A stretch of DNA of 64,000 bases from Candidatus Omnitrophota bacterium (GCA_014728045.1 WJMH01000017.1:1-64000); one strand, 5' to 3'; shown: positions 62,001 to 64,000, counted from the stretch's first letter. A program made the numbers and translations. Notes: generated by a model from the sequence alone, not told the origin.

Positions 62001-64000
62001 GAACAAGATAAAGCCCCTGGCCGGAAGCAGGCTGCGTTTTGTTCTTCACGCGAGAGGTAAAGTGGATCCCGAAGTCGCCGCTAGGATCAAAACCGAATTC
62101 CCGAACTGCCTGGTCGTGGCCAATGAAAGGACGAGCGAAGGGGTAATAGGCGAGGCCAGGGATCTGATATCGGTCTCTCTCGAGCCCAGGCCCGACACGG
62201 GCGCCAGAAAGAACATTTCTTGGGTTTCATCGGCTCTTGCTGCGATTTTCTACGGTATTGGTACGGCCGCGGTATTGGCCCTGGCCGGTGACGTGCGCGT
62301 TGCCGTCCTGGCCGGATATGCCCTGGCATCCGTTGCGACGATATACGGTCTTCAGGCATTAGACCTCAAATACGGGATTATCGCGCGGACCGCAAGAGTC
62401 CTGGGCCGCGAAGAAGGTCTTATAGAGCCCTTTGAACGGGCGCGCGCGGCAGAGGCGGGCGTCGAAGAGATAGCCTATGTAAAGGACGGGGAGCTTTACG
62501 TTGACAAGGTCGAGATGGCAAGGCGTCCCGAAGCGGTGCAGAGACTTTATTATTTCCATGAACTTCTGCATCTTAGGGGTATCTCCTCACACGCAGGGTT
62601 ATATATGGTCCAGGGTACCCTGCTTCCGGTGGTCATGGCCTATAGTATTATACATCCGGTACTTTCGGCGGCCTATCGGACGGCAGGCGCGATGGTAAAA
62701 GCCGCTTTATGGACCGTGAGCGTGGGGTTATCGCTTTTATGCGGGAAAAAACTGTTGAGGCCGGTGGTGGTAGCCGTGTTTCTGGCGGCTCTCGTTGCCG
62801 GATGCGGTCTTGATGAAGAGGTTGAAACGGGTGACAATTTTCCGCCTAACCAGGTCGGGGACAGGTGGGTGACGTATTATCAGGATACCGGGTACGTTCA
62901 CACCGAGTACTGGAACCAGGGAGCCGATGAAGGCCAGCTCATTGAGCGCAGGAACGATAACGATTACGGCAGGCATACTCCCGAGGCGTTCGACGACTAC
63001 GGCAGGATGAACTACCTTATCACCCCGGACGGCAGATACAACCTTTACGAATACTACCCGCGCGAGACGGAGGATACCGTGCCCCAGATCAGGGTCCAGA
63101 CGATATGGGCCTCGGAGGAGGCATATCTGGCCGGGGATGAGCCCATCGAGATCATCGAACGTTACGAGGGTCTTTCCGACCAGGATTTCGGCTGGATCAA
63201 GAGGACCCAGCAGGCGACTTCTTCGGGCATGGATATAGCCGAATATGATGCTACTGATCTTGGCGACGGACTTAACTACGGCAGGCTTCTTGTTTATTTT
63301 GATTCATCCGTGGGAGAGTACACTCTTTACGAATGGAACAGCTGGGACGGCGTGGACCACCCCGGTCAGGTGAGAAAGACGACCTACAGGGGTATCTACC
63401 AGGTCTCCGCGGGGGATGATCTTCTGGCGGGTCTCAAAGACGCCGAGAAGTACATGCACTGGATCTACAATACCCATGGCGAGGAGAGGAACGTCGATAC
63501 TCAGACCAACGGTTGGGAGCAGGTGGAATACTTCGTTTACGACACGAGCATGACCGTTACTTACTGGGATTCCGGTTTCGTCAAGACCATAGAGAAACCC
63601 GCCGAGACCGATGTTGCCGAGAGCCACGAGCTTTACGGCAAACACGTGAAATATTATTTCAGGGACGAGCCGGCCACTATCGGCAAGACCACCGGCAGGC
63701 TTTACCAGGTCGATAATTACACAGATAACTGGACAGATTCGATAAGCCACACCAATCCCTATCCGGAGGACCATAATGACCTCAGAAGGTTCGAGAAGAT
63801 ACGCGAGACGGCGGGTCAGATCACGGAGATACTGACGTATCACCCGACATCCGACACTTCCTCGCCGGGTCTTCCGTCCATGATAGAAAGGCCGCTCGAT
63901 AACGTGACCTATTACTACGAGAACCTGCCTTTCTACGGGGACATAGGCAGGATGGTGATCGCCCTTGTGGGGGATGCACTCACGCTCGTCGAATATCATC
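38041..64000 (+). CDS. Giant multidomain envelope protein 2 (glycan synthase, glycosidase, zincin-like sites), 3' end outside window
   Basis: The frame from the ATG at 38041 (AGGAAGG 6 nt upstream) stays open to the last base, giving at least 8,653 codons. Order by residue: basic leader (1-50), hydrophobic segment (51-67), a domain homologous to giant 1 (81-640), HEVRH site (935-939), duplicated helical modules (1110-1800), coiled coil to about 2800, internal lipoprotein-like signal (Cys 2820), TPR-like and beta regions, calcium loops (3456, 4102), beta repeats (4201-4754), a membrane helix (5097-5115), HELYE (5261), paired helices, family-2 glycosyltransferase (6031-6562), membrane helices to about 7042, beta domain (7181-7380), GH-A hydrolase (7381-7681), second barrel-like region (7721-8057), membrane helices with HELLH (8173-8177), a canonical internal lipobox (Cys 8255) and a Tyr-rich domain. 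The charge pattern around the helices puts the transferase in the cytoplasm and the calcium loops and hydrolase outside, which is consistent with the enzymology. It appears to be several ancestral envelope genes fused into one. Confidence 0.95.
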   Translation, partial: MKNNWFISGGSVSREGGAASGKKNKDTALTQNEGRTAGMTDWKRRHAFFVKCVSVVLTVLFLHQQVGWTQQGQPVWQQAKPRSYKEQLDLNGIRIPYETASIHESMHGDSEDVIIHIQDAHASLSAQHSIANLLDSLVTNYDLELIALEGSRGYIDTSLLKTFPNKKVRKDTADFLMREGRMSAGEFFQIVNDGPEVSLYGIEDDSLYQDNLASFRRVASSRALRTENINAFLEQLEAMEPKVCSEGLCTLNRNAVLHREGRMSFTDHWKYIEQLAQVQEIDISGYGELSKLLKSIRLEENIDFAQANKERRRLINELSREMDKEELEALVLRSLEFKQNKLSQKDFHLYLIDLAERKGIPATGYDNLINFTRYVSIYESVELFLLYREMAQLEDRIREKLYRNADEKDLFRMSRMARLLRQLYNMELTNDEYNFIRAHYEQFNAAECASFIKNSCRKYGVPVMAGYDLGSIFSEKEIAEAMDFYLDAEARNESMLANTIKRMRAEGKHVAALITGGYHTNGLTDLMRRKKLSYLVVIPKFEAGKERPYVAILTNKKKAYEKLLDTGRYQLAVEAYFSSARGDLAMLKSGLFHALGQAVIEGMSTDEIKSRWLKSYGDRYAQLEVQGKLKEMPFDPVTPSEFEDFLRNRIAVERIGNTAVIADKTEEGISFISLARRGEYFVFNPASRAQREVFLARREAATAEEESAKEFARQLEAMRGDLADIKDMLAQMVGGREQLLSAIAKTSADDIRERLSDPAEATDEEIISKLRAKRISVPRNWKEDPELAENVRDLIARVRRQRRPSPVAMEGAEGKQPLFRAEAKIGPQMGVEVWNITAVEAEGELDGELVKILQDALGQASANLAEMGYMNITIQTGGASALDMTTQDEDVLEIDIRVLEAVKTAIDTRAKRTKKEEYDQMRASFINALAWMLNHEVRHAVLRTDSDAEEIAVIAHDIQDYLLLEANTRRSLDWLLSTRNKNGVDSANFDAVLRIAQKGFQQRMDAIGETAVASDMAQSQALELLDVIDGYLSDMRPEGKGFIAAAMERGEELEAAQEIGRLFNEIDLAENRAQSKISGEVRNVEWLTEEENAVRKQVMKAKTRRDIFVALGFEEPRSLDNPEYIRSLASEDAKKVTVEELQRRLDIYSNPKFGFHINLYGAKRPGLALIDRYPGSNSFRQRMKAISELNQQLCDEYGINMEEAPGEYFGKYLVAVNHRNLTHSWAEVEKDAERRRRQYNKDLEAGEIVIARAEEEAAPAEEEEAAPVEEEAAPAEEEAVIVPPQSIEEAIARINAVDIARPGAKKLMLRELGFDPDSPISPKYIRFLASETEEGFGMKARPVGAEELKNRILAILDLGILVSPSVGTSLLDRLSSRYLRLKKELIERLNSEFFTEYDITEEELLTSEKIRKIVKDIKDPDEKLIDRDVARREKYADRRIEGEAEEEAVAPEVPEEPVTPPVAISPVRIAVDLTDARKRLEAIRDELREVVDGVKKGIFADYKESVAPGLDARSPYLRLGDNIARVKQRRHWALAELLRSRDLLERVEEAIREVDEAAEVGTPEAAEGIEDMVSGIERTRGALRGNITEQAYFYSAPGEAKEYSDSYREDYAKVIAELEAEEFTPERAVAELDEILNWLRGKIDAVGYGIADDYARSVAVEDDAASPYRHAGEGVEKVKQRRHWALSEFVEAHGLLDAAIAAREYALEASEEGSDITPDQVAERVLSLIKDGRQFRRSVRSRANEYSAPGEQVEYSAGYETDYAWALDKLGVERVIPPEERPVDLAAMAAERIAEIEEAVDFHISEMQGSDQMQGLLPALDDMDGPIVSAIDKILNEEFDEGDFRGFFEMGEVLSSQLSEIEFNNDQISASGQRLIRRLDDAADQLPAEAERVREKFRQARRLNAEIEEIINNNRQRLENMRRVLREKLARRGIRELGRQIALYSDHADKRLERVSEVERDVDEAIAEAEREKTPEAVEKVFLYGDGIERGEKLFQSNSIDKFKKEAFRRQLSEIAAMLAEEDRPLENELASEIEQVEQKLADGAGRLDEAVRRIVEDFDVEPVTGPTEEDLEQARASCQELEGIIDMLRGELSLMQSMLEGAEVRLNQSLDENGVVQNLELAGVIKNTIDSTHNPDADRIGHELSSLDEGSIRSQLGDAASVLPADDGTLKRTRDKRIQAMREYGAVKRQIRSLLALIEGEAEPVAIVDDMEFVGGAAPEGVQPPEAEGSMEAYDRIEEKLDELIGEMEEIKREATDNEEKVQQALLGDDMGSATELARRVEREISANMRPRNNEIKGEIESENERLPVVVWPAGSGGNERLMQVSNKIEEANARNQELAELLDNILQRLGPAEEIEPVKVPEVEEPEAPEVAAIEGEGEGVLEPEIVPAVKMAEREPGLLDEIRRNYKGSSDRIESVLARHAEVTGDLQSAKDTLQEAIDSGMEETSKPSVDALRMKVARLEETEESFRTPEYDPDTGELSNAENFIDPFDQFYYSVVQQYDKWLKDQREVRKEPLLNEKVDKVFDLLETNLVGFIAADYKDYGFDSMEILTGEKMERLKEFALQTILARETQPATPEAVAMIKVLIDRRLNEFFMPGVTGQEEKAAEVKSRVKQYLGGEGTPLLRNVVILTLLGRPDPENEANRLFVPEDVPVEQADEKMRDMEARFAAIAAEVNDICGKLGGNMVELTFMEFQLEYLGYRLDLASEAVSEARGKYAAEPTDELAKNLEQLEAEHKRLEDLIHPIEEKQLELEGTSAKLRLQLIEVLTKDGAFPELKTVPKDTLADKLDRALGAGGKIRNTLKMFLGSTLVMVCVSCAPLQHSVRNVPLSQERPVAVKSVEKDEKAEKEKTEAEKAPEAEVELPEFVPVIPEVPSPLKPGRVTVVKRTRAPPAAERTVRVEPWHGGETFQQAFRGGLEGEGEPGDVITDPFMLLDAGKRKVVFPKVEDFFVEEGLNAKTPDGDDYRWKFYTERPHWYSSRPQVVYRDKAGRWFVKTEYVKGKSVGFDVAEDKDEVAVPIANLRALIVMLIKDGTITRVQDNHPDIDTVYRVNRPKLVWVHKRQPGEEEVTGGEFFIPAQVFSFASMAEYEYKRGLAYMENGDAVKAYQMFEESMRTVARDFGLSEEQLAKLNRHLEKAEFSEAYEMIETASEKKTMTPELESGLEIADEVADELKDMKSDVEKYIAFFVDRFQQVNLAVPDDYVAAEYLPYIHEATAAVREVQEELTFNEIMRALRNAQESGRGAALKTIPYKNPLIDPMKTLGQTRLLYNGASIYAGDKEGTKGLWVSFGPWGVTVGVKYKAHIGKGEAAIFSHITRGITQQEEVPIVFLPAEKGSEDMWDTIRITGKHLLFLIPIAGAPIGSGLDSLYEGTIVQGQVDELMEKLPGGAPQQDRNLQVFSDEDNDKGSLKVDELEYFSYPGMSAEAVKKAGLEQVVPYRLWSQLSKHKHPMDVNGDGVVNEDDLRTPLKDLSEEAQKRIIDTLAVSVIGHPLLAEPGEGVEVTDLMKKQRKRVTDLINGKDADGRDVRPATVTDILTVFFDSKDWENASYAVLRRDGRKTSYLMNRVVWNIFRQRKAIPRSAQSADGTDNVVIIPVFNSDGAAPHYYQAMIEEHYDENGAPVETKIQDGQREGTGNLIRAIRLSGGNVRHVVTTPVILPEEEEIPDRFTYKKVIFDNGQFTGRMSHIEVHKDLQGRRVRTIERLYAVQPDGERTLSRVYVTVEDADGKVINSYAIEPAPGKEAVVEVPEVRDSEDRTKIITSLKFQGLIAVIPGGQVQAEEMYAGTINMTLTGADIADGALTRMRTVDVEKAGEIAGYSYPAGSKVYLEMSEDGKRLIKLSILGPEKAEGIREFIVSFESAKDGKLDFDREKMTVSGYDALRARGLAVEIRGEAVFPSGARELDQGSRLVRIDSYDITGGKKVFKQQEITIYNPNGRRNVTYVLNNENDEVHIIDGEELRDRQVGVGNVHIIAGERIEFRGRVYQRHDPVAGSLKINTGAKDPEVIPLPTVSRRARSVFAGSSVTYTYGPDGKGIVDISFYSPMNLETGEPGYKIASFSNPDGFPQGVDSFDADTGTVKGYKTVMILRSPAKEEAPADADKDGVSDAEEKPAEGPEEAPKGHIDVSGQEAMFNAETVKLNEGSTMDVFRVYGPDGSFLRTVHEIVDPVRGTIFYTAEEAKPGRVFVGYERDGVKFPQQEIWSGKVEASSIAGDRIATVEKRNGLAYTQYVDDAGLLKRAGEDPTLGGRVFVAPADNPDSPIREITGVTITPGKVGDETGRTLTEIGYSADGKLVYTRYTDNLAVLREAGLNAGLSGRIFVAGASDKMRPVKEVAHVIVKDGSVEPAPGTKGEITLSSMAYDKGMAYISYTNDPAAREALASIGQEQAAGRTFMAPERDTDHPLQEITGVKVTPGAITGLENKVVVSNMGYHNGMVYTRYVDNAAALRKAGLSPALGGRTFVAPLTDRTRAIREVEGAKVADGKVADTGKVIARIGYRRDAATGQVFVYTLDLRTNQVFVSTIERKDRALLRVSGVDILNGMVRPDPAQQDEMMYYYDEASDLVYMYDIGTEEIFAASMDRPDRAIMEVMGPEFTKKADGTIAMTGEAKVVRRIGYDGRGFVYTQYTGDVDVLRQAGLTPDMAGKVSVALETNMRRPIMEVGGVRVDEGEVLDQERMTILKRIGYDDLANPAAVYVRQVASGNTFKYGNIRLDERGNLLDPVLQHQVDGVKINADGTVDTTDEVALARFEIEDGVVKAKVLLEPDETGNLRYEYDNVIVPGNVIGRIIRIVKEDGQIEEVRYYGDTSRISGKTYRDASGEEELVTRYAYRGDHIYEFNGLIDAVRRDCCMVYEDDWTVLEVRRGVTYDSDTGEVTLEGEKVSFEQFIGRELKDLIYTERVDVEQMTKEQFYSALYWMDLVLNVPATERPALIKSAQKMRELAIEQFVGTQSTPREDFSGHTFNLSTREGGDFIGTALYWGGLHQKEDFDNEQFRKAFVQVANLPGIDTYIRTASEWKYWSPERKLYVFTDVVGKIAAKAIDPELEITGAERREFMEAQIEAQIKIKRGERVDEVLDQLDERMRNWRFWYLIKDLAIYSSIVFALFMSISYLLRKRRPWREREEAPEREAVPVPRDFMPQQVILDGHEEVNKQIMQLRAQMKYTQMPPEEKALVVGTLRDNAEILESVEAGDILKMFESDDFKVFIYDTGETAFKTGQTTHIGIRTGSIHITKEEYERLKAMASSTEEAGQYLAARFAHELYEVMGLMRYFMNATEDPENDIRDWIRASLRTRAGPDGTEEYEDFARARDLVMQALSLHNEALLLEQSLLPDGRNRDQVAKEADLAIKYTDLITGDDSLVPVITDINIAAEMNRPGESPEEEGAVSQEAARYDFDAAVERMKKVEKGVEDAFWTAHRTLEPVYYKAKGSKVAPEKLTRWFTIPALLGGGTLIASNVTHFLDTGLLMGWGWSVWVIGTLLVGLGLYSSRRLIKDSMTRSQTRLQRQQEAINIMEPALNEAIETLERLMTEGGDGFSAEDWQRMLKFDTPARFAHPDDVIAQETIRINLYDYMLYCRDWLQFLQRPENMQGDYLMYSRYHTPKHDVQRNLPTLYLSGKHFTSVYRDNKHNSFVDLMPGGHEPVPEDIPYNGPKFYNTTLGVNPVHPMPLSNLTMFTYRAIDRLNFVKKYYNQTKDLNKALDVDDVERSYRMKGFVDQAKGYGGVGPGRSSYARGKERHGFRLKALVVSFITLGVAAFMLRVLLSRVLPIPEVPELNITLSVFITFLAGMTGYMINVMIEKVSLFAKSFKARAGDESIIDSDLGKYVPSLVLFQALEDMLGAEVLVSRVNTSLRRLTRSGMLTQEQADDVMSAVVEKRYSDISTLVREDVIEVMSDEFSGAKASWKIVKGEFPSTWPINRLRLEYPLPEMVYLMNKTDRKKLVKVIMEDERLSRRLTDEQRRELVKNPEWGRERLTNEDILRNLTLSDVEYMLDEYNEELLAKFILMDTTFGQDAGNKLVDMVRSIQQAYRRPVDVFTVMDDNDRMEAKVDKEAFRSVFIDLVQEGALKIDPAAAERFSRDPEVDPVRVLDALERQEEGQAAVMLDHYEKRSGNKVIQGFLGGVDEIYYVVGGENLELMPKLVKYGLDLKAYRGELFAAGTLQEYPGSIEVITGSDYGVNLDKHQRKLRMKPPMNAEAVKDIALYYERKGEEQPDYMELVDEEDRLAPMVLRAKTAVWEMRQRTIDEQLAGIEDEEDAARWRIERSTDTGQLKKEYMDRFGEMVSAAGMDIRDAGALLALQEKSKEQMLPLINRQKDQTDSELEQARARYALWAFMQAYPIEIDEVGGLDVSRKFIETEFRLRNLPTVMQTELRQVPLKAPDWENIAYMDYLIWHSTIQVGQTMAGFLFLGGTGNGFLWEMLAYSKPVLGEDGKVESNEPLSTRATLQELMKPLRERVHTDETRREERIKRLSFSSRVLERLRLMVSPDVHIKNISSLLSRNFTQYNVSGAWDAMNQIEDAELGSRLALYNLKATRLTGKYTQILEDLLPKTGPGWWAQRVRWITLQAFWSIISYGPAFWMFFGQYVGMGSVWALIGSRNLMLAWGGLGSFIGVGVSFAGFFAFGKLFYMFGKFLYSLRTRAGLERNEQWQVDPMRTMGWGKFQHMAHLSSGSLAGVFTGITMGVTVFYLVVMLLAGMPAIENLGGIGTLIFSFAHMMRGTIPVLMGWLATTMAGAIVFISPPIVQTMMGWITVATRGLEDEESTQEALRKRLEDPRFRKLKGIGRVHIEDYRSVEEVLTVVTDYRDALVATKEYLDTERGREDFVQDLADGGVRMHFAYEVYNDLGLPLEDPQPKDIETFRNALGEILTEVEGIRDYTTGAIFIKPSVGIVGLALLAASAFLWIHGWLPYGWTIFTVGVSVPLIALKFTDMVSRMSGRPILRVGRMPLHMLGYFVRIPAMIHYYNHMVIPSFQNMQRSFFPGYSNEGYWTRGRTSVVKLRMGEKATLGTRYKQAVTWSRFQGPILMLLLILPWFAILGLNTYYDRAKIKDARERVVTEMTIENYTNGVVSLTDEQLERLIEEERSRRGDMRGFMIAVADQYEQYVHIGQEDRAKRLFNILRVYTDNLRRTYVEQGKDKWDYEYFTQHLQQIFARLGRLDVYCRMFGINESEIMPLDETNSTVRLVSGAPGSSVRRLDDGTIEIRASMDGMNVVGGRGTVEVLIELTRPMNMQEMKELAFEVFIPEQSRDDFRGSHLTVKAYDEQGNPRPIFDEPGYQGGAESKLYFVPRPENKRGRDILDGKDTSVYSRPEMPAGIIIPGPRVYNPSATKSWKVIISNDLVRPTSGVLRIKAPRILPRVDMSETVGKAFGPKVLPKKEFARNVGANILGSFHDVGEWEGKHDGYSTPEGRKKLREQLTGLASGGANLVRVQSFFGDARAGVRTDDNGRFTGFDDKVAADIKAFFEVLEEVRAEYPNLRVMPTLFSFELADNVEKEGDTVVGENPVLLKDAVSRLRVVRELENVLGEYWAHPGIYAWDLFNEPEGCPDQRMVVYVKRYVQMLAEKIHARGGKVTVGSKNQQTLIEHWSDVAAIDILQFHIYEKGVPVFRKAASEISETKPVIIGEAGQRDMDGSGMKMSPRNVRLILDRAREMGYGGVIFWRDSEYGFEKPASISEWLTVLLPGVKAPMLVLKTAQGVPEEAVSEKVEAVPVEEEVIADIPPVEKVKIGPEPEGFTSEPEAFGAVARWEMPTVIEKMRDGKPVKVNAFVNGSITDNIGTVENEFENLKTKGCEAVRVHFGFLPAEDRIKDLEADLVALFDMARKTGLRLEFALIDMALVNEILSRDSLWDARDYRKSLEELLSLFLRVRGDYVAEYAEEAPETAIVADEADLRGLTSGGNKIRPDASSWIVNSNEEVIKSFMDLKKKIGEVTLKVRVDIDNLQWAMAIAGGVAAPEEEGGLSDTVYDQVQLEMYIPRDFNAENLQWLLNKIKPLAGSRLRFVLHARGKVDPEVAARIKTEFPNCLVVANERTSEGVIGEARDLISVSLEPRPDTGARKNISWVSSALAAIFYGIGTAAVLALAGDVRVAVLAGYALASVATIYGLQALDLKYGIIARTARVLGREEGLIEPFERARAAEAGVEEIAYVKDGELYVDKVEMARRPEAVQRLYYFHELLHLRGISSHAGLYMVQGTLLPVVMAYSIIHPVLSAAYRTAGAMVKAALWTVSVGLSLLCGKKLLRPVVVAVFLAALVAGCGLDEEVETGDNFPPNQVGDRWVTYYQDTGYVHTEYWNQGADEGQLIERRNDNDYGRHTPEAFDDYGRMNYLITPDGRYNLYEYYPRETEDTVPQIRVQTIWASEEAYLAGDEPIEIIERYEGLSDQDFGWIKRTQQATSSGMDIAEYDATDLGDGLNYGRLLVYFDSSVGEYTLYEWNSWDGVDHPGQVRKTTYRGIYQVSAGDDLLAGLKDAEKYMHWIYNTHGEERNVDTQTNGWEQVEYFVYDTSMTVTYWDSGFVKTIEKPAETDVAESHELYGKHVKYYFRDEPATIGKTTGRLYQVDNYTDNWTDSISHTNPYPEDHNDLRRFEKIRETAGQITEILTYHPTSDTSSPGLPSMIERPLDNVTYYYENLPFYGDIGRMVIALVGDALTLVEYH
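38185..39960 (+). other. Giant 2 export segment and N-terminal domain, homologous to giant 1
   Basis: The hydrophobic segment ends FLHQQVGWTQ, matching FLFQQITFGQ in giant 1. The same ordered blocks follow: DAHASLSAQHSI (His codon 38401), EGSRGYID, LMREGRMSAGEFF, YGIEDDSLY, LNRNAVLHR, LITGGYHTNG (His codon 39595) and LSYLVVIPKF. Length and order match giant 1, so the two genes share an N-terminal ancestor. The TraB/ChaN/Tiki resemblance is tentative. Confidence 0.55.
40600..41000 (+). other. Giant 2 HEVRH zincin-like site
   Basis: HEVRH (40843-40857) sits in a predicted helix (MLNHEVRHAV), preceded by a hydrophobic strand LEIDIRVL. An acidic helix with AEEIAVIAHD follows and could supply the third metal ligand. 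HExxH in such a helix is the zinc site of zincin metallopeptidases. No family can be named. Confidence 0.45.
41371..43450 (+). repeat. Giant 2 duplicated helical modules
   Basis: Two nested duplications. First, ALGFEEPRSLDNPEYIRSL (from about 41371) and a second form, ELGFDPDSPISPKYIRFL (from about 41965), both continue LASE and later EEL-x-x-R. Second, a 152-residue unit repeated at about 42529-42985 and 42985-43440. Each copy holds VKQRRHWAL (codons starting 42616 and 43072, 456 nt apart) and later YSAPGE and YSxxY. About 21 nt of DNA around RRHWAL are identical between copies, suggesting recent copying or strong selection. An EEEAAPAEEE-type linker (41803-41880) separates modules. Confidence 0.65.
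46459..46506 (+). other. Giant 2 internal lipoprotein-like signal 1
   Basis: A short hydrophobic run MFLGSTLVMVCVSCAPLQHS is preceded by basic residues (KIRNTLK) and followed by a Lys/Glu/Ala/Pro-rich linker (46561-46680), exactly as after a lipoprotein signal peptide. The candidate lipid-modified Cys is codon 46498-46500. The -3 residue is Cys, so the box is imperfect. It lies at residue 2820 of the chain, so it marks either a processing site or a fossil gene start. Confidence 0.45.
48406..48441 (+). other. Giant 2 EF-hand/dockerin-type calcium loop
   Basis: DVNGDGVVNEDDL matches the 12-residue EF-hand/dockerin loop, with Asp or Asn at positions 1, 3 and 5, Gly at 6 and an acidic residue at 12. 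A second acidic loop just upstream (about 48253) is a poorer fit. It would bind calcium outside the cytoplasm. Confidence 0.65.
50344..50379 (+). other. Giant 2 thrombospondin-3/EF-type calcium loop
   Basis: DADKDGVSDAEE fits the DxDxDGxxD calcium loop of thrombospondin type-3 repeats and bacterial adhesins. It lies in a Pro/Glu/Ala linker directly before the beta-repeat array, a common position for calcium-stiffened joints in surface proteins. Confidence 0.6.
50641..52300 (+). repeat. Giant 2 beta-type repeat array, about 8 units of 60-75 residues
   Basis: Units share a start IGY...G.VYTRYTDN, a helix L..AGL...L.GR, a strand FVA, and an end IREV.GV.V..G. Clear starts are near 50692, 50905, 51121, 51334, 51532, 51706, 51889 and 52096; units 5, 6 and 8 are more diverged. 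The spacing and strand pattern suggest a beta-propeller or solenoid, which could be an adhesive or carbohydrate-contacting surface. It precedes the membrane helix at 53329-53385 and should be extracytoplasmic. Confidence 0.65.
53740..53880 (+). other. Giant 2 HELYE site
   Basis: HELYE (53821-53835) in a helix ARFAHELYEVMGL follows a strand IHITKEEYERL, the same strand-helix plan as the HEARE sites of giant 1 and the HExxH sites of giant 2. The second His is replaced by Glu. By the positive-inside rule it follows a membrane helix with a basic exit (RKRRPWR), so it may be cytoplasmic. Function is unknown. Confidence 0.3.
56130..57730 (+). other. Giant 2 family-2 processive glycosyltransferase (glycan synthase) domain
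   Basis: All catalytic blocks occur in order. VDVFTVMDDNDR (from 56140) is the first nucleotide-sugar Asp region. KPPMNAEAVKDIALYY and ELVDEEDRLAP (DEED 56698-56709) correspond to the KPxALNYAL and DAEDxPxP blocks. MQTELRQVPL and DYLIWHSTI lead to LGGTGNGF (57265-57288). AWDAMNQIEDAELGSRLAL has Asp 57595, matching the WDxxNVTEDADLGxRL catalytic base. QRVRW (57712-57726) is the QxxRW signature that holds the acceptor glycan in cellulose/hyaluronan-type synthases. An insertion of about 100 residues separates the first two blocks. Positive-inside charges at flanking membrane helices place the domain in the cytoplasm. It should polymerise a glycan from a nucleotide sugar; which one is not readable. 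Confidence 0.82.
57724..59165 (+). other. Giant 2 transmembrane bundle after QRVRW
   Basis: Hydrophobic helices follow directly: about 57727-57800, 57810-57930, 58051-58140, 58150-58300, 58696-58820, 58885-58945 and 59101-59160. Between them lie a basic loop (RTRAGLERNEQ) and a helical acidic segment (58310-58680). In processive glycan synthases the helices after QxxRW form the pore through which the polymer leaves. The last helix is followed by the soluble, presumably periplasmic, part. Confidence 0.7.
59581..60180 (+). other. Giant 2 beta-sandwich domain before the hydrolase (CBM-like)
   Basis: Predicted strands dominate (TVRLVSG, IEIRASMDG, TVEVLIELT, LTVKAYDEQGN, SWKVIISN). The domain sits directly in front of the GH-A barrel, as carbohydrate-binding or accessory beta-sandwich domains do in GH-A enzymes. 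No binding residues can be assigned. Confidence 0.45.
60181..61085 (+). other. Giant 2 clan GH-A glycoside hydrolase domain
   Basis: It opens NILGSFHDVGEW, with an early barrel strand ANLVRVQSFFG. The acid/base motif is AWDLFNEPEG, with NEP at 60658-60666. The nucleophile strand is VIIGEAGQ, with Glu at 60910-60912. It ends with YGGVIFWRDSEYG, the usual last barrel strand with an aromatic. The two glutamates are 83 residues apart, in the range of GH5-like (beta/alpha)8 retaining enzymes. It likely cuts a beta-linked glycan outside the cytoplasm. Family number and substrate cannot be given from sequence alone. Because it follows the synthase on the same chain, trimming, release or remodelling of the new polymer is the natural guess. 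Confidence 0.78.
61200..62210 (+). other. Giant 2 second barrel-like region, no catalytic motif
   Basis: The rhythm of strands and helices echoes the preceding GH-A domain: CEAVRVHFGFLP resembles ANLVRVQSFFG, followed by LRLEFALIDMA, VTLKVRVDID, QVQLEMYIP, LRFVLHARGK and NCLVVANER. No NEP or GExG equivalent is seen. It may be a non-catalytic barrel that binds glycan, derived by duplication or recruited separately. Confidence 0.35.
62215..62745 (+). other. Giant 2 membrane-associated HELLH zincin-like domain
   Basis: Two hydrophobic helices (62218-62290, 62299-62352) precede a soluble strand ELYVDKVEMA and a helix YYFHELLHLRG, with HELLH at 62557-62571. Hydrophobic helices follow (62605-62670, 62695-62745). 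HExxH between membrane helices recalls integral-membrane metallopeptidases (M48/M56-like), but the third ligand is not certain. It could be a maturation protease for this giant chain. Confidence 0.5.
62758..62811 (+). other. Giant 2 internal canonical lipobox
   Basis: Basic residues (GKKLLR) precede the hydrophobic run VVVAVFLAALVAGCGLDEE. VAGC is a textbook lipobox, with the lipid-modified Cys codon at 62803-62805 and Gly at +2. It is followed by an acidic linker. At residue 8255 of the chain it looks like the start of a once-separate lipoprotein. Confidence 0.55.
62830..64000 (+). other. Giant 2 Tyr-rich beta domain, continues beyond window
   Basis: After the lipobox linker the sequence is rich in Tyr, Trp, Asp and Gly, with many short strand units (TYYQDTGYVHTEYW, YNLYEYYPRET, YTLYEWNSWDG, VTYWDSGFV, VKYYFRDEP, VTYYYENLPFYG). 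The style resembles YD/RHS-like or glycan-contacting beta repeats, though no exact repeat length is evident. The end is cut by the window. Confidence 0.4.
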
